This document shows positions 19,625-29,269 of a stretch of 41,674 nucleotides of DNA, piece by piece. Below the pieces are notes generated by a model. It was not told where the DNA came from. It was given only the letters and a program-made list of their open reading frames with translations, and did not search any database. The stretch is from SLRI01 sp036796215 (GTDB lineage Bacteria > Pseudomonadota > Alphaproteobacteria > Geminicoccales > Geminicoccaceae): positions 1 through 41,674 of the forward strand of contig DAIRDJ010000018.1 in assembly GCA_036796215.1 (NCBI GenBank). Direction: 5' to 3'. A program made the translations under genes and the position numbers. Position 1 is the stretch's first letter. Every line of letters begins with the position of its first letter.

Positions 19625-21967
19625 ATGCTCTGGCTCGCGGCCGCAGGCTCGACAGTGGCGCAGACCCTCGGCTTGCCGCAGCCGACGCCGGCCCCGGCAA
19701 CCGCGGCCGCACCGTCCGAGGCCGAAGCGCTCGAGACCCTGATCCGCCAGCTCGAGGATCCGACCGAGCGTGCCGCACTTCTCGCGAAGTTGCAGGCCCT
19801 GCGTGCGGCCGAAGGGGGTGCGGCACCGCCCGCCACTGCGACGGGCCCGGCGGCCCCTGACCTCGTGGCTGCCACGGTGCTCGACGAGGTCGCGGACGAG
19901 CTGCGTCGACGGACCGACACGCTCGTCGAAATCGCAAGCGACGTCGCCGTGTCCTCCGACCAGCTGCCGGAGCTCGTTGCCTGGATCTCGGGGCAAATGG
20001 CCGACGCCAGCTCTCGGCGGGTCTGGATCATCGTGACCGGGGCCGTCTTCGGGATCCTTGCCCTCGGCCTGCTCGCCCGGCACCAGGTGCTGCGCCTGCG
20101 CCCACCGCTCGACCCCGAGCAGCCGCGCGGCTGCATGCTGCGGCGCTTTGCGGTCGAGCTCCTGGCCGCCTTGCTGTTCGGTGCCCTGACCCCGGGGGTG
20201 CTGACGCTCGCCAACGTCATGGTAACGGCCGGGTTGATCGATTTCTCGCGCGTGCAGGACGTCGACCTTTCGGTCGTCGCCACGGCGGCGCTCAGCATCA
20301 CCGGCTTTTTTTTCGTTGCGATGATCTGGCGGGCGGTGGTTCGGCTGCTGTTCGGCGAGCCCGGGATCGTCGTGCCGCTCGTCCCGGTTGCCGAGGGAAC
20401 GGCGCGGGTGCTGCGGGCCGGGCTGTTCACGATCGGGCGGCTGGCCTTCGTCGGCTTTGGGCTCTTGTTCGGCTTCTTCCAGCTGGGCATGCCGGAGTCG
20501 GTTTTTCTGTTCCTCGTGCACCTGCTCTTTTTGAGCGTCGCTGGCGTTGCCATTCTCCTCGTGCTTCGCCTGCGCGAGACGGTGGCGACCGCGATCCGCA
20601 CCTGGAACGACGAGAGCAATGCGTCGATCGCCCGCTTCGTTCCGGGTCGCTTTCTCTCCCGGACCTGGCACTATTTCGCGATCCTGCTGATTTCACTGCA
20701 CTACCTGGTCTGGGCGCTGAAGGTGCCGGGCGGCATCCTCTTTCTCAGCCGGGCGACCTTCCTCACCCTCGTGGTGCTCGTGATCGCCCGCTTCGCGATG
20801 CTCGCGATCAACCGTTTCTTCGAGAGCGGCGTGCCGCTGACGGCGGAGAGCGAGGACCTGCTGCCGGGCGTCCAGGAGCGCGCCAATCGGTATGCGGCGC
20901 CGGCGCGGCTGATCCTGCGCACCGCCGTCGTCATCGCCGCGACCATCGCCATTGCCACGGCCTGGAACAGCGGTGTGTTCGACTGGCTGCGCTCGGACAT
21001 CGGCCTGGCCTTTGTCGGGCTGCTCGCTCGCCTCGCGATCATCGTCGCCCTGACCGTCCTCGCCTTCGAGCTGACCAGCCTGGTCGCCAACCAGGTCATC
21101 GGTGCGAAGAACGCCCAGGGCCAGCCGCTGCACAGCAACCGGGCGCGCACGCTGACCGGCATCCTCGCCAATTTCGGCTATTTCATTTTCGGCATGGTCG
21201 GGTTGTTCACAGCCCTCAGCCAATTGGGCGTCGAGACGGCACCCCTGCTCGCCGGTGCCGGTGTCGTCGGTCTCGCTGTCGGCTTCGGCTCGCAGGCCCT
21301 GGTCAAGGACCTGATCACCGGTCTTTTCATCCTCCTCGGCGACACCATCCGGGTCGGCGACGTGATCGACACGGCGGGCAAGTCCGGCGTGGTCGAGGGG
21401 ATGTCGATGCGGACGATCATGTTGCGCAGCTATGACGGCAGTGTGCACACCATCCCCTACGGCTCGATCGATGTGGTCACCAACATGACCAAGGAGTTCT
21501 CCTATGCGCTGATGGATATCGAGGTCGCCTACAAGGAGAACACCGACGAGGTGATCCGGGTGATCCGCGAGATCGACGACCGGCTGCGCAAGGAGTGGCC
21601 CTACCGGCGGCTGATCCTCGAGCCCATCGACATCGCCGGCGTCGACCAGTTCGGCAGGTCGGCTGTGGTCATTCGGATGCGCTCGAAGACCCGGCCGGGC
21701 GAGCAGTGGGGGATCAGGCGCGAGTTCCTGCGGCGGATCAAGCTGCGCTTCGACGAGCTCGGCATCGAGATCCCCTACCCGCACCAGACGCTCTATTTCG
21801 GCACCGACAAAGAGGGCAACGCCGCCCCGCTGCTGATCAAGACCGCCGACCGCCAACCCTCCGAGAGCGAGGCCGCAAAGAGCGAGGCCAACGCCGCGGC
21901 GGCGGAGCCCGATCCGGCGGCAGCCGCGCCAGCCGTCGCCAATCAGAGGCGGTTCGGCAGCGATTGA
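19625..21967 (+). CDS. Large MscS-family mechanosensitive channel
   Basis: A 780-residue inner-membrane channel that opens on membrane tension to release osmolytes. After an exported N-terminal region rich in Ala/Pro (about residues 15-135) come roughly ten hydrophobic segments. Then come the MscS pore helix (ETAPLLAGAGVVGLAVGFGSQALVKDLITG in part) and beta domain (GDTIRVGDVIDTAGKSGVVEGM), and the cytoplasmic alpha/beta domain to IPYPHQTLYFG. ATG 19625 is the first standard start. However, the frame is open upstream and carries a basic RPRLRTGR stretch before the hydrophobic LLGIALMLWLAAAGSTVAQ. A proper signal peptide would therefore start upstream, at a non-ATG codon or inside the gap. The stop overlaps the next ATG by one base (TGATG). 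Confidence 0.87.
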   Translation: MLWLAAAGSTVAQTLGLPQPTPAPATAAAPSEAEALETLIRQLEDPTERAALLAKLQALRAAEGGAAPPATATGPAAPDLVAATVLDEVADELRRRTDTLVEIASDVAVSSDQLPELVAWISGQMADASSRRVWIIVTGAVFGILALGLLARHQVLRLRPPLDPEQPRGCMLRRFAVELLAALLFGALTPGVLTLANVMVTAGLIDFSRVQDVDLSVVATAALSITGFFFVAMIWRAVVRLLFGEPGIVVPLVPVAEGTARVLRAGLFTIGRLAFVGFGLLFGFFQLGMPESVFLFLVHLLFLSVAGVAILLVLRLRETVATAIRTWNDESNASIARFVPGRFLSRTWHYFAILLISLHYLVWALKVPGGILFLSRATFLTLVVLVIARFAMLAINRFFESGVPLTAESEDLLPGVQERANRYAAPARLILRTAVVIAATIAIATAWNSGVFDWLRSDIGLAFVGLLARLAIIVALTVLAFELTSLVANQVIGAKNAQGQPLHSNRARTLTGILANFGYFIFGMVGLFTALSQLGVETAPLLAGAGVVGLAVGFGSQALVKDLITGLFILLGDTIRVGDVIDTAGKSGVVEGMSMRTIMLRSYDGSVHTIPYGSIDVVTNMTKEFSYALMDIEVAYKENTDEVIRVIREIDDRLRKEWPYRRLILEPIDIAGVDQFGRSAVVIRMRSKTRPGEQWGIRREFLRRIKLRFDELGIEIPYPHQTLYFGTDKEGNAAPLLIKTADRQPSESEAAKSEANAAAAEPDPAAAAPAVANQRRFGSD

Positions 21968-23871
21968 TGGCAGCCGCTCGATCGCTCGCCTGCGTCTGGG
22001 CCAGCGTCCTGCGTCGAGGCCCTGCGGCCGTCTGGCTCGGCGTCGCCCTGCTGCTTGCCGGCTGCGGCGGCAATGGGTTGCCGTTCCTCAGCCAGGACGA
22101 GAGCCTTGCCGGTCCGCGCGTACCCTATAGTGTCGTGTTCGAGGGGCTCGAGGGCGTTCCCGATCCGGGGCTCGAAGGTTTCTTGCGCGGTGTTTCGAAT
22201 GCCGCGCAAAGCACCGATCGACCGCCACCGAGCCTCTTGGTCCTGCGCAATCGGGCCGGTGCCGACGTCCAGCGCGTGGTGACCGGGCTTCAGGCGCGCA
22301 GCTTCTACGACGGCAGTGTTGCCTTTCGCATCGACCAGGACGCCGAGCCGGAGGCTCGCAACGAGGCGCTCGAGACGCTCGTCGAGGGCCCGGCCACCCG
22401 CATCGTTTTCGCGGTGGAGCCCGGCGAGCGCTATCGGTTCGACGAGCGCACCGTCCGCGTCGAGGGCGAGCCGCATGGCTACGAGCCGCGGCTTCCCGCC
22501 GACCTCGGGCTCAAGCAGGGCGATCCGGCACTGGCCGAGGTGGTGCTGGAGGCAGAGGAGCGCCTCTTGCGCCATGCGCGCAGCCGTGGCCATGCCCAGG
22601 CAGAACTCGGCGACCGACAGGCGATCATCGATCGCGACACCAAGACCATGGATGTCGAGCTCGCGATCAGCCCGGGCCCGAGCTTCACCTTCGCCGAACC
22701 GGTGGTGACGGGCCAGGCCGGGGTCGACGACGCCTTCCTGCGTCAGCGTTTGTTGATCGAGGCCGGCGAGCGCTTCGATGTGCGCGCCATCGAGCGGGCG
22801 CGGCGGCGGCTGATCGACACCAATCTCTTCGCCACCGTCCAGGTGACCGACGGGCCGGAGCCGGACGCGGACGGCACCTGGCCGGTGAGCTTCGAGGTCA
22901 CCGAGCGGCTGCACCGGACGATTGGTGCCGGGCTCGGCTATCGCAGCGAGGACGGCCCGATCGTCACCGCGTCCTGGGAGCATCGCAACATCCTGGGTGC
23001 CGGCGAGCGGCTGCGGATCGAGGCCGAGGTCGGCCAGAACCTGCAACGGCTCGAGGGGCAGCTCAGAAAGCCCGACATCCTCATGCCCGATCTCGATCTC
23101 GTGGGCGGCGGGGCCTTGCGCCAGGAGGAGACCGATGCCTTCGACAGTCTCTCGATCAGAGGCAATCTCGGGGTCGAGCGGCGCTTCAGCCGGCGGCTGA
23201 CCGGCACGCTCGGTGTCGCCTACCGCTTGAGCGAGGTCGAGGACAGCGACGGCACGGATACGTTCGGTCTGTTCTCGGTGCCCTTTGGCTTTCGCTTCGA
23301 CGACAGCGACGACCTGCTCGATCCGACGGAAGGCTATCGCATCTCGGGCGAGACGGCACCCACCTGGGACACGCTCAACCCCGGCACCACCTTCGTCAAG
23401 AACCGCCTCGTGGGCACGCGCTATTTCCGCCTGCGCAACGCGCCTCGCCTCGTGCTCGCGTTTCGCGGTGCGGTCGGGGCCATCGTCGGTGCCAGCATCG
23501 ACGACATTCCGGCCGACGAGCGGCTCTATGCCGGTGGTGGCGGGTCGATCCGTGGTGTGCCGTTCCAGTCCGCGGGCCCGCTCGACGACGACAACGATCC
23601 GACGGGCGGTCGGTCGCTGCTCGAGGGCAGTGCCGAGGTCCGCTACGCGGTCCTGAGCAACCTCGAGGGTGTCGTCTTTCTCGACGGCGGCAGTGCGTTC
23701 GAGGAGTCCGCGCCGCAGTTCGGCGACGCCTGGCAGTTCGGCACCGGTCTTGGGATCCGCTATTTGACGCCGGTGGGCCCGATCCGCTTCGATGTCGGCG
23801 TGCCCGTGGACAAGCGCGACGATGTCGACGATTCCTGGCAGCTCTACATCTCGATCGGCCAGGCGTTCTGA
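21967..23871 (+). CDS. TamA-like Omp85 outer-membrane assembly protein with lipobox
   Basis: A 634-residue Omp85-superfamily protein. Periplasmic POTRA-like repeats span about residues 50-300. A C-terminal beta-barrel (about 310-634) has the Omp85 signature RLYAGGGGSIRGVPFQSAGP and FLDGGSAFE, ending in YISIGQAF with terminal Phe. With TamB it forms the translocation and assembly module moving proteins or lipids between membranes. The gene overlaps the MscS stop and is followed by the TamB-like gene, confirming TamA rather than BamA. Unusually, the signal peptide ends in the lipobox L-L-A-G-C (C33), which predicts a lipid-anchored N-terminus, as in the Bacteroidetes variant TamL. Confidence 0.88.
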   Translation: MAAARSLACVWASVLRRGPAAVWLGVALLLAGCGGNGLPFLSQDESLAGPRVPYSVVFEGLEGVPDPGLEGFLRGVSNAAQSTDRPPPSLLVLRNRAGADVQRVVTGLQARSFYDGSVAFRIDQDAEPEARNEALETLVEGPATRIVFAVEPGERYRFDERTVRVEGEPHGYEPRLPADLGLKQGDPALAEVVLEAEERLLRHARSRGHAQAELGDRQAIIDRDTKTMDVELAISPGPSFTFAEPVVTGQAGVDDAFLRQRLLIEAGERFDVRAIERARRRLIDTNLFATVQVTDGPEPDADGTWPVSFEVTERLHRTIGAGLGYRSEDGPIVTASWEHRNILGAGERLRIEAEVGQNLQRLEGQLRKPDILMPDLDLVGGGALRQEETDAFDSLSIRGNLGVERRFSRRLTGTLGVAYRLSEVEDSDGTDTFGLFSVPFGFRFDDSDDLLDPTEGYRISGETAPTWDTLNPGTTFVKNRLVGTRYFRLRNAPRLVLAFRGAVGAIVGASIDDIPADERLYAGGGGSIRGVPFQSAGPLDDDNDPTGGRSLLEGSAEVRYAVLSNLEGVVFLDGGSAFEESAPQFGDAWQFGTGLGIRYLTPVGPIRFDVGVPVDKRDDVDDSWQLYISIGQAF

Positions 23872-23893
23872 GCGCTGCCGGGGTCTCGTTTTT

Positions 23894-23922
23894 TTGCGCG
23901 CTTCGATCCCACGTGCTAGACT
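23894..23922 (+). promoter_or_regulatory. Candidate promoter of the tamB-like gene
   Basis: TTGCGC (23894-23899), 17 bases, then TAGACT (23917-23922) preceded by TGC, an extended -10 pattern. A run of seven Ts lies at the -35 edge (23889-23895). It sits between the TamA stop and the TamB start, so TamB may have its own promoter besides read-through. Confidence 0.4.
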
Positions 23923-23980
23923 GCCGTGCCGTTGCGGCCGCAGCGCCGTCCGCCCCTGAGACTGCCGAAAGTCGCTCGCC

Positions 23981-26900
23981 TTGCTCCGCAAGATTCTGGT
24001 CTCGCTCGCCGTTCTGGTGCTGGTCGTCGTGGGCCTGCTCGGTGCCGTTCTCGGGCTCGCCCAGACGCGAATCGCCAAGGCGCAGATCACGGGCCTCGTC
24101 GAGAGCAGCCTGAGCAGCGAGTCGCAGACCGCCGAGGTCGCCGAGCTCGAGGGTTTCCTGCCGTTCGACGTGCGGCTCGGTCGGTTCAGCCTCGCCGACG
24201 ATACCGGCACCTGGCTCGAGGTCGACAATGCCCGGGTCAAGATCAGCCCGACCCGGCTGCTGGCCGGCGAGGTCCGTGTCGAGGAGGTGGGGGCGGCGCG
24301 GATCGCCGTGCATCGGACCCCCGACCTGCCCGAGCCCGAGCCGAGCGACGAGCCGTTCAGCCTGCCCGCGGCCCCGAGCCTGCCGGAAAGCCTACCCAGG
24401 GTGGTGGTCGAGCGGCTGTTCGTCGAGCGGATCGAGCTCGGCGAGGCCTTGATCGGCGAGGCTGCGGTCTTCAATCTCGAGGGTAATGCCACCACGGGGC
24501 CCGAGGGGCGCCGTGCGGAGGCCAGGCTCGATCTCGTCCGGATCGACCAGCAGACGGCGTCGCTGGGTCTGGGCGCGGTGCTCGATCTGGAGGCCGAGAG
24601 CATCGGCCTCGACCTTTCCGGCAGTGAGACCGGCGGCTTGATGGCGGCGTTGACCGGTCAGCCCGAGGCCGGCGATCTCAGCCTCAGCCTCATCGGCGAC
24701 GGCCCGCTTGCCGACTGGAACGCCGATCTGCGCTTTGCCATCGCCAATCTGGTCTCGGCCGATGCCGAGCTGGCGCTGGCCTATGGCGAGAGCCCGTCGA
24801 TCGATCTCGCCTTGAACGTCCTGCCGGTGGCTGGCGCCCTGCCGGCCGATATCGAGGCCGTGCTCGGCGAACGGCTCGAGCTTGCCCTTGCCGGCGGCCA
24901 GCGGGCACCCGGCCATTTCGCCCTCGACCGGCTGATGCTGGAAAGTGGCATCGCGACGGCCACAGGCTCCCTCGAGGCACAGGTCGACGAGGATCGGCTC
25001 GACGGCCAAATCCGCCTCGTTGCCGCCGATCTGGCGCGGGCCAGCGGTCTCGCGGGCCAGGATCTCGGTGGCCGGGTCGAGCTTACACTCGATGCGCTGG
25101 GCAGCTTCACCGAGCCGCGCTTCACCCTGGCGCTCGATGCGGCGGACGTCACCGCCGATGCCTTGGGCGTGGGCGAGGTGGCCCTGGCGTTCACCGCCGA
25201 TCTGCTCGGGCCTTTGGACCAGCCCTTCGCCGGGGTCGCGGTCGAGGGTGGCGGCACGGTCGGTGGCCTGACGCAGGACGGCGAGCCGCTGCGGCCGGAA
25301 AGTGGTGTGCGTCTCGATCTCGCCGCCACCGTGCCCATGGAAGGCGAGGCCCGGATCGAGCGGCTGACGCTCGAGGGCGAGCATGTCGCCCTTAACGGTA
25401 CGGCGAGCGTGATGATGCCGGAGCTGGCCGGCACCGCACGGCTCACCGGCCGGGTGCCGTCGATCGAGGCGCTGCTCGCGGCCCTCGGACCCGACGCACC
25501 GGCCGATCTCGCCGCCACGGGCTCGGTCGATCTCGAGGCCGATGTCGAGCTTGCGGCCGAGCTCAGGGCGGTCACGGTCGATCTGGTCGTGCGGGGCGAG
25601 AACCTCGCGGGCCTGCCCCAGGATCTGGATGCGCTCGTGGGCGCGAGCCCGCGGCTCGATGGGCGGGTGGTGCTGCGCCCGGACGAGAGTGTCGCCGTCG
25701 AGGGTCTCGAGGTCGCCACCGCCGCCCTCGGGCTCACCGGCAATCTGACGGTCGGCCTCGACGACGCGCAGGCGCTGAGCGGGCAGATCGAACTTTCGCC
25801 CTTTGCCTTGCAAACGCTCGAAGGCCTGGTCGGCCAGCCGATCGAGGGTCAGGTGCAGAGCTCGATCCAGCTCGCGGGCTCGTTGCAGGAACCGGGGCTC
25901 AATGCCGAGCTGCGCGTCGACAATCTCTTCATCGCCGGGCGCGACTTCGATCGGATCGCGCTGACAGCAGCGGCGGGCGAGACCGCCGGAAGCTATGGCG
26001 GCAACCTCGTGCTCGGCGTCGAGCAGGCGGGTGACACGCTGCAGCTGAGAAGCGACTTCACCCTCGACCGGCCGCAGCTCAGCCTTGCGAATCTCCGACT
26101 GAGCGGGCCCGCCACCGACATCGCAGGATCAGCCGAGATCGATCTGGACGCGCTTTTGGCCACCGGCACGCTCGGCGGGCAGATCGGCGATCTTGCGGCC
26201 CTCGAGCCATGGTTCGGCCAGGCGCTCGGCGGCTCGGTCGAGCTCGATGCAACGTTCGACGGCAGCGCCGGCGGGCAGGATGCGCAGCTCCGGGTCCAGG
26301 CGGACGACATCGCCGGGGCGTTCGGATCGCTGCGCCAGGCGCGCGTCGAGGCGAGCCTCGAGGATGTGCTGGATCGGCTCGGCGTCGATGCCACGATCAC
26401 CGCCGGTGGCTTCGCGCAGCCGGAGCCGGGCGGGGTGGTCCTGGACGAGGCGACCGTCCGGATCACAGGCGATCGCCAGCTCTTCGAGCTCGCGGCCGAC
26501 GCCGAGGGTGGGCTCGAGGGGCCCTTCAACCTGCGTGCCCGGGCCCGAGCGGATGTCATGGGGCCGGCCCAGACGGTCTATCTCGACGAGCTCGAGGGGG
26601 TCTTTCGGGCCCAGAGCATCCGCCTCTTGAGCCCGGCCACGCTGCAGCTCGAGGATGGGGTGCTCGACATCGACCAGCTCGATCTCAGGATCGGCGACGC
26701 CCGTATCCAGGGCAATCTGAACCTCGATCAGCCGCGCGACCGGGCCCAGGCCGGGCTCGTCATCGACGCCTTCCCGATGGCCATGCTGGCCGAGCTCGGT
26801 GGGCCGGAGCTCGAGGGTGATCTCGCCGGCCGCTTCGCTCTCGAGGGGTCGCTCGCTGCCCCGCGGATCGACGGTGGCCTCGAGATTGCCGGCCTGCAGC

Positions 26901-28375
26901 TCACCGATCCCGATCACAGCGCCGGCCGGCCAGCCGACGTCACCGTCGAGCTGCAGCTGGACGCTGCCGGTCTCGTCACCCGGACCCGGATCGAGGGCCT
27001 CGGCGACGGGCCGTTCAGCGCCGATGTCGCCCTGCCGATGCGCCTGTCGCTGCGGCCATTCGCCGTCGATCTCGCCGAGAACGCACCGCTCGACGGCCGG
27101 CTGACCGGGCAGAGCAGGCTCGAGCCCTTGGTGGCGTTGGCAGCACTCGACGGCCAGCAGATCGAGGGTGCCCTCGATCTCGACCTCAGGCTCGGTGGCA
27201 CCGTCGCCAGTCCGGTGGCGAGCGGTGCGCTCGAGATCACCAACGGCCGGGTCACCGACGCGCTGAGCGGCATCATCCTGACCGATGTGGCGGTCCGTCT
27301 CGTCGGTGACGGCGAGCGGCTCCTGATCGAGCGGTTCGAGGCGCGCGACCAGGCGGGCGGCCGGCTGGATCTTTCGGGTGGCATGGCGATCGACCCGGAC
27401 GAGGCCTTTCCCTACCGTTTCGAACTCGCCACCCGGGAGCTTCGGGTGCTCGACAGCGATCTCGGCCGGGCGGCGGTGACCGTCGACATCCTGATGGAGG
27501 GCTCGGCCCGGGGCGGCAAGACGAGTGGCACGATCACCGTGCCGCGCGCCGATCTTCGCATCCCGTCGGGTGGCGGCATCCAGCCGGCCAGGCTCGATGT
27601 CGAGGTGCGCGGCGCGCCACCGCCACCGCCGCCGCCGCCGCCCGCGACCGGTGAGCGCTATGCCATGCTGCTCGATCTCGTGGTCGACATGCCGGCCCGC
27701 ATTTTCGTTCGCGGCCGCGGCCTCGACAGCGAATGGGGCGGCACTCTCCGGATCACGGGCTCGACCCGCGAGCCGGTGATCAAGGGCTCGATCGACTACC
27801 GGCGCGGTTTTCTCGATTTTCTCGATCGGCGCTTCGAGATCCGCGAGGGCAGTGTGACCTTCACCGGCGGCACGCCGCCGGCACCCATGGTCAATCTGGA
27901 GGCCGCGGCCACCAGCCGGACCATGACGGGGATCGTGCGGGTGACGGGGTCTGTCCAGGACCTCGAGTTCGCGCTCGCGAGCGAGCCCGAGCTGCCGCAG
28001 GACGAGGTGCTCTCGCAGCTCCTGTTCGATCGTGGCACGTCGGGGCTGACCCCCGTCCAGGGGCTGCGCCTCGCCAGTGCGGTGGCCACTCTCGAGGGCG
28101 GCGGGATCGATGCCATGGGGACCTTGCGCGAGATCACGGGCCTCGACGTGGTCGATCTCGGCAATACCGAGTTCGGCGACGAGGAGGCCGAGACCACGGC
28201 GACCGCCGGCCAATACGTTGCCGACAACGTCTTCATCGCCGTCGACCAGGGCCTGTCCACCGGCGCCTCACGCGCCCGGGTCGAGATCGAGGTGATGCGC
28301 AACGTCACCGTGCGCGGCCAGGTCGACAACGACTCCAGAAGCGAGGTCGGCATCGAATGGCGCATGGACTATTGA
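23981..28375 (+). CDS. TamB-like translocation/assembly module protein (DUF490, AsmA-like)
   Basis: A 1464-residue protein anchored in the inner membrane by one N-terminal helix (residues 1-28, LRKILVSLAVLVLVVVG). It spans the periplasm as a long beta-rich groove and acts with TamA in outer-membrane biogenesis; relatives carry phospholipids between membranes. The long middle is repetitive short beta strands rich in Gly/Ala/Leu/Asp. The last 330 residues are the conserved TamB domain (GSIDYRRGFLDFLDRRFEIR, then ASEPELPQDEVLSQLLF, ending EVGIEWRMDY). Nine prolines in a row (27617-27643) form a linker before that domain. The only visible start is TTG 23981, with a weak ribosome-binding site. Confidence 0.9.
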   Translation: MLRKILVSLAVLVLVVVGLLGAVLGLAQTRIAKAQITGLVESSLSSESQTAEVAELEGFLPFDVRLGRFSLADDTGTWLEVDNARVKISPTRLLAGEVRVEEVGAARIAVHRTPDLPEPEPSDEPFSLPAAPSLPESLPRVVVERLFVERIELGEALIGEAAVFNLEGNATTGPEGRRAEARLDLVRIDQQTASLGLGAVLDLEAESIGLDLSGSETGGLMAALTGQPEAGDLSLSLIGDGPLADWNADLRFAIANLVSADAELALAYGESPSIDLALNVLPVAGALPADIEAVLGERLELALAGGQRAPGHFALDRLMLESGIATATGSLEAQVDEDRLDGQIRLVAADLARASGLAGQDLGGRVELTLDALGSFTEPRFTLALDAADVTADALGVGEVALAFTADLLGPLDQPFAGVAVEGGGTVGGLTQDGEPLRPESGVRLDLAATVPMEGEARIERLTLEGEHVALNGTASVMMPELAGTARLTGRVPSIEALLAALGPDAPADLAATGSVDLEADVELAAELRAVTVDLVVRGENLAGLPQDLDALVGASPRLDGRVVLRPDESVAVEGLEVATAALGLTGNLTVGLDDAQALSGQIELSPFALQTLEGLVGQPIEGQVQSSIQLAGSLQEPGLNAELRVDNLFIAGRDFDRIALTAAAGETAGSYGGNLVLGVEQAGDTLQLRSDFTLDRPQLSLANLRLSGPATDIAGSAEIDLDALLATGTLGGQIGDLAALEPWFGQALGGSVELDATFDGSAGGQDAQLRVQADDIAGAFGSLRQARVEASLEDVLDRLGVDATITAGGFAQPEPGGVVLDEATVRITGDRQLFELAADAEGGLEGPFNLRARARADVMGPAQTVYLDELEGVFRAQSIRLLSPATLQLEDGVLDIDQLDLRIGDARIQGNLNLDQPRDRAQAGLVIDAFPMAMLAELGGPELEGDLAGRFALEGSLAAPRIDGGLEIAGLQLTDPDHSAGRPADVTVELQLDAAGLVTRTRIEGLGDGPFSADVALPMRLSLRPFAVDLAENAPLDGRLTGQSRLEPLVALAALDGQQIEGALDLDLRLGGTVASPVASGALEITNGRVTDALSGIILTDVAVRLVGDGERLLIERFEARDQAGGRLDLSGGMAIDPDEAFPYRFELATRELRVLDSDLGRAAVTVDILMEGSARGGKTSGTITVPRADLRIPSGGGIQPARLDVEVRGAPPPPPPPPPATGERYAMLLDLVVDMPARIFVRGRGLDSEWGGTLRITGSTREPVIKGSIDYRRGFLDFLDRRFEIREGSVTFTGGTPPAPMVNLEAAATSRTMTGIVRVTGSVQDLEFALASEPELPQDEVLSQLLFDRGTSGLTPVQGLRLASAVATLEGGGIDAMGTLREITGLDVVDLGNTEFGDEEAETTATAGQYVADNVFIAVDQGLSTGASRARVEIEVMRNVTVRGQVDNDSRSEVGIEWRMDY

Positions 28376-28384
28376 GCCTGCGGC

Positions 28385-29152
28385 TCAAGCGTTGAGCGCC
28401 GCGCGAAACCTGAGCCGGACGTAATCCGCGCGCCATTCCCCGTCGGCGTCGCAGAGGGCCGGCTCGAGCAGGGCCACGGCCCGGGCGGTGAGCGTCTCGC
28501 GGTCGGCGGCGGGGGCGTGGCGCAGGAAGGGATCGGCGAAGGTTTCGAGCCAGCCCGCCATCCCGGTCGGAAGATGGGTAGGGCGAGGGATCAGCTCGAT
28601 CGTCTCGACCGAAAAGCCTTGGCCCTCGAGCCGTCGCTGGTAGTCCGCGGGGCTCGGGAAGAACCAGGGGCGGATCGCCAGTGCGTCGATGCCCGCCTCT
28701 TGCAGGACGGCGCGCAAGGCCGTGGTGATGGCGGCGACGTTGCCGATCCCGCCGAACTCGCCGACGAACCGCCCGCCGGGTACGAGGGCGCGAGCGACGC
28801 CCCGGATCACCGCGTCCGGGCGGGTCATCCAGTGCAGGGCGGCATTGGAGAAGACGGCATCGAACGCGGCCTCGAACGGCAGGTCGTGGCCATCCGCGAG
28901 CACGGTCTCGAGACCCTTGGCCGCAGCCGCCGCAAGGAGATCCGGCGAAGCGTCACTGCCGACGACCTCGCAGCCGAGGGCCGCGAGCTCGGCGGTCAGG
29001 GCTCCGTCGCCACAGCCGAGATCGAGGATCCGCTCACCCGCCACCGGGGCCAGCAGATCGACCACCGGCCGGCCGAGCTCCGCCACGAAGCCAGCGTGGT
29101 GCGGGTAGCCCTTCGCACTCCAGCTCTGTCCGGCTGCCTGATCCTGCGCCAT
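28385..29152 (-). CDS. SAM-dependent methyltransferase (trans-aconitate methyltransferase-like)
   Basis: A 255-residue class I methyltransferase. Motif I is RILDLGCGDGALTAELA (residues 41-57), followed by an acidic loop VVGSDASPD, motif II-like ADGHDLPFEAAFDAVFSNAALHWM and PGGRFVGEFGG. The order FSNAALHWM resembles trans-aconitate 2-methyltransferases and their uncharacterised relatives, so the substrate is unknown. ATG 29152 is chosen; another ATG seven codons upstream (29173) is possible and neither has a good ribosome-binding site. It converges with the tamB-like gene (10-base gap) and is divergent from sqdB. Confidence 0.8.
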   Translation of the reverse strand: MAQDQAAGQSWSAKGYPHHAGFVAELGRPVVDLLAPVAGERILDLGCGDGALTAELAALGCEVVGSDASPDLLAAAAAKGLETVLADGHDLPFEAAFDAVFSNAALHWMTRPDAVIRGVARALVPGGRFVGEFGGIGNVAAITTALRAVLQEAGIDALAIRPWFFPSPADYQRRLEGQGFSVETIELIPRPTHLPTGMAGWLETFADPFLRHAPAADRETLTARAVALLEPALCDADGEWRADYVRLRFRAALNA

Positions 29153-29218
29153 GGCTGGAACAATGGCCGCCATGCCACGCTCGCGCAAGCTTGGCGCCCA
29201 CTGCCACAAAACTGTTGC

Positions 29219-29249
29219 GCAGAGTGCCCATGAGACCCTGCAACTCTGC
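29219..29249 (+). promoter_or_regulatory. Inverted repeat in the sqdB leader
   Basis: Perfect 7-base arms GCAGAGT and ACTCTGC separated by 17 bases end nine bases before the Shine-Dalgarno GGGAG of sqdB. It could be an operator or an RNA hairpin controlling translation; no trans-factor is suggested. Confidence 0.3.
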
Positions 29250-29269
29250 CCCAAACGGGAGCTTGCCCC

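Noticed and set aside
22000..24600. 886-codon minus-strand frame antisense to tamA-tamB
   Set aside because: Arg/Ser/Pro-rich shadow translation; the plus strand holds clear Omp85 and TamB sequence.
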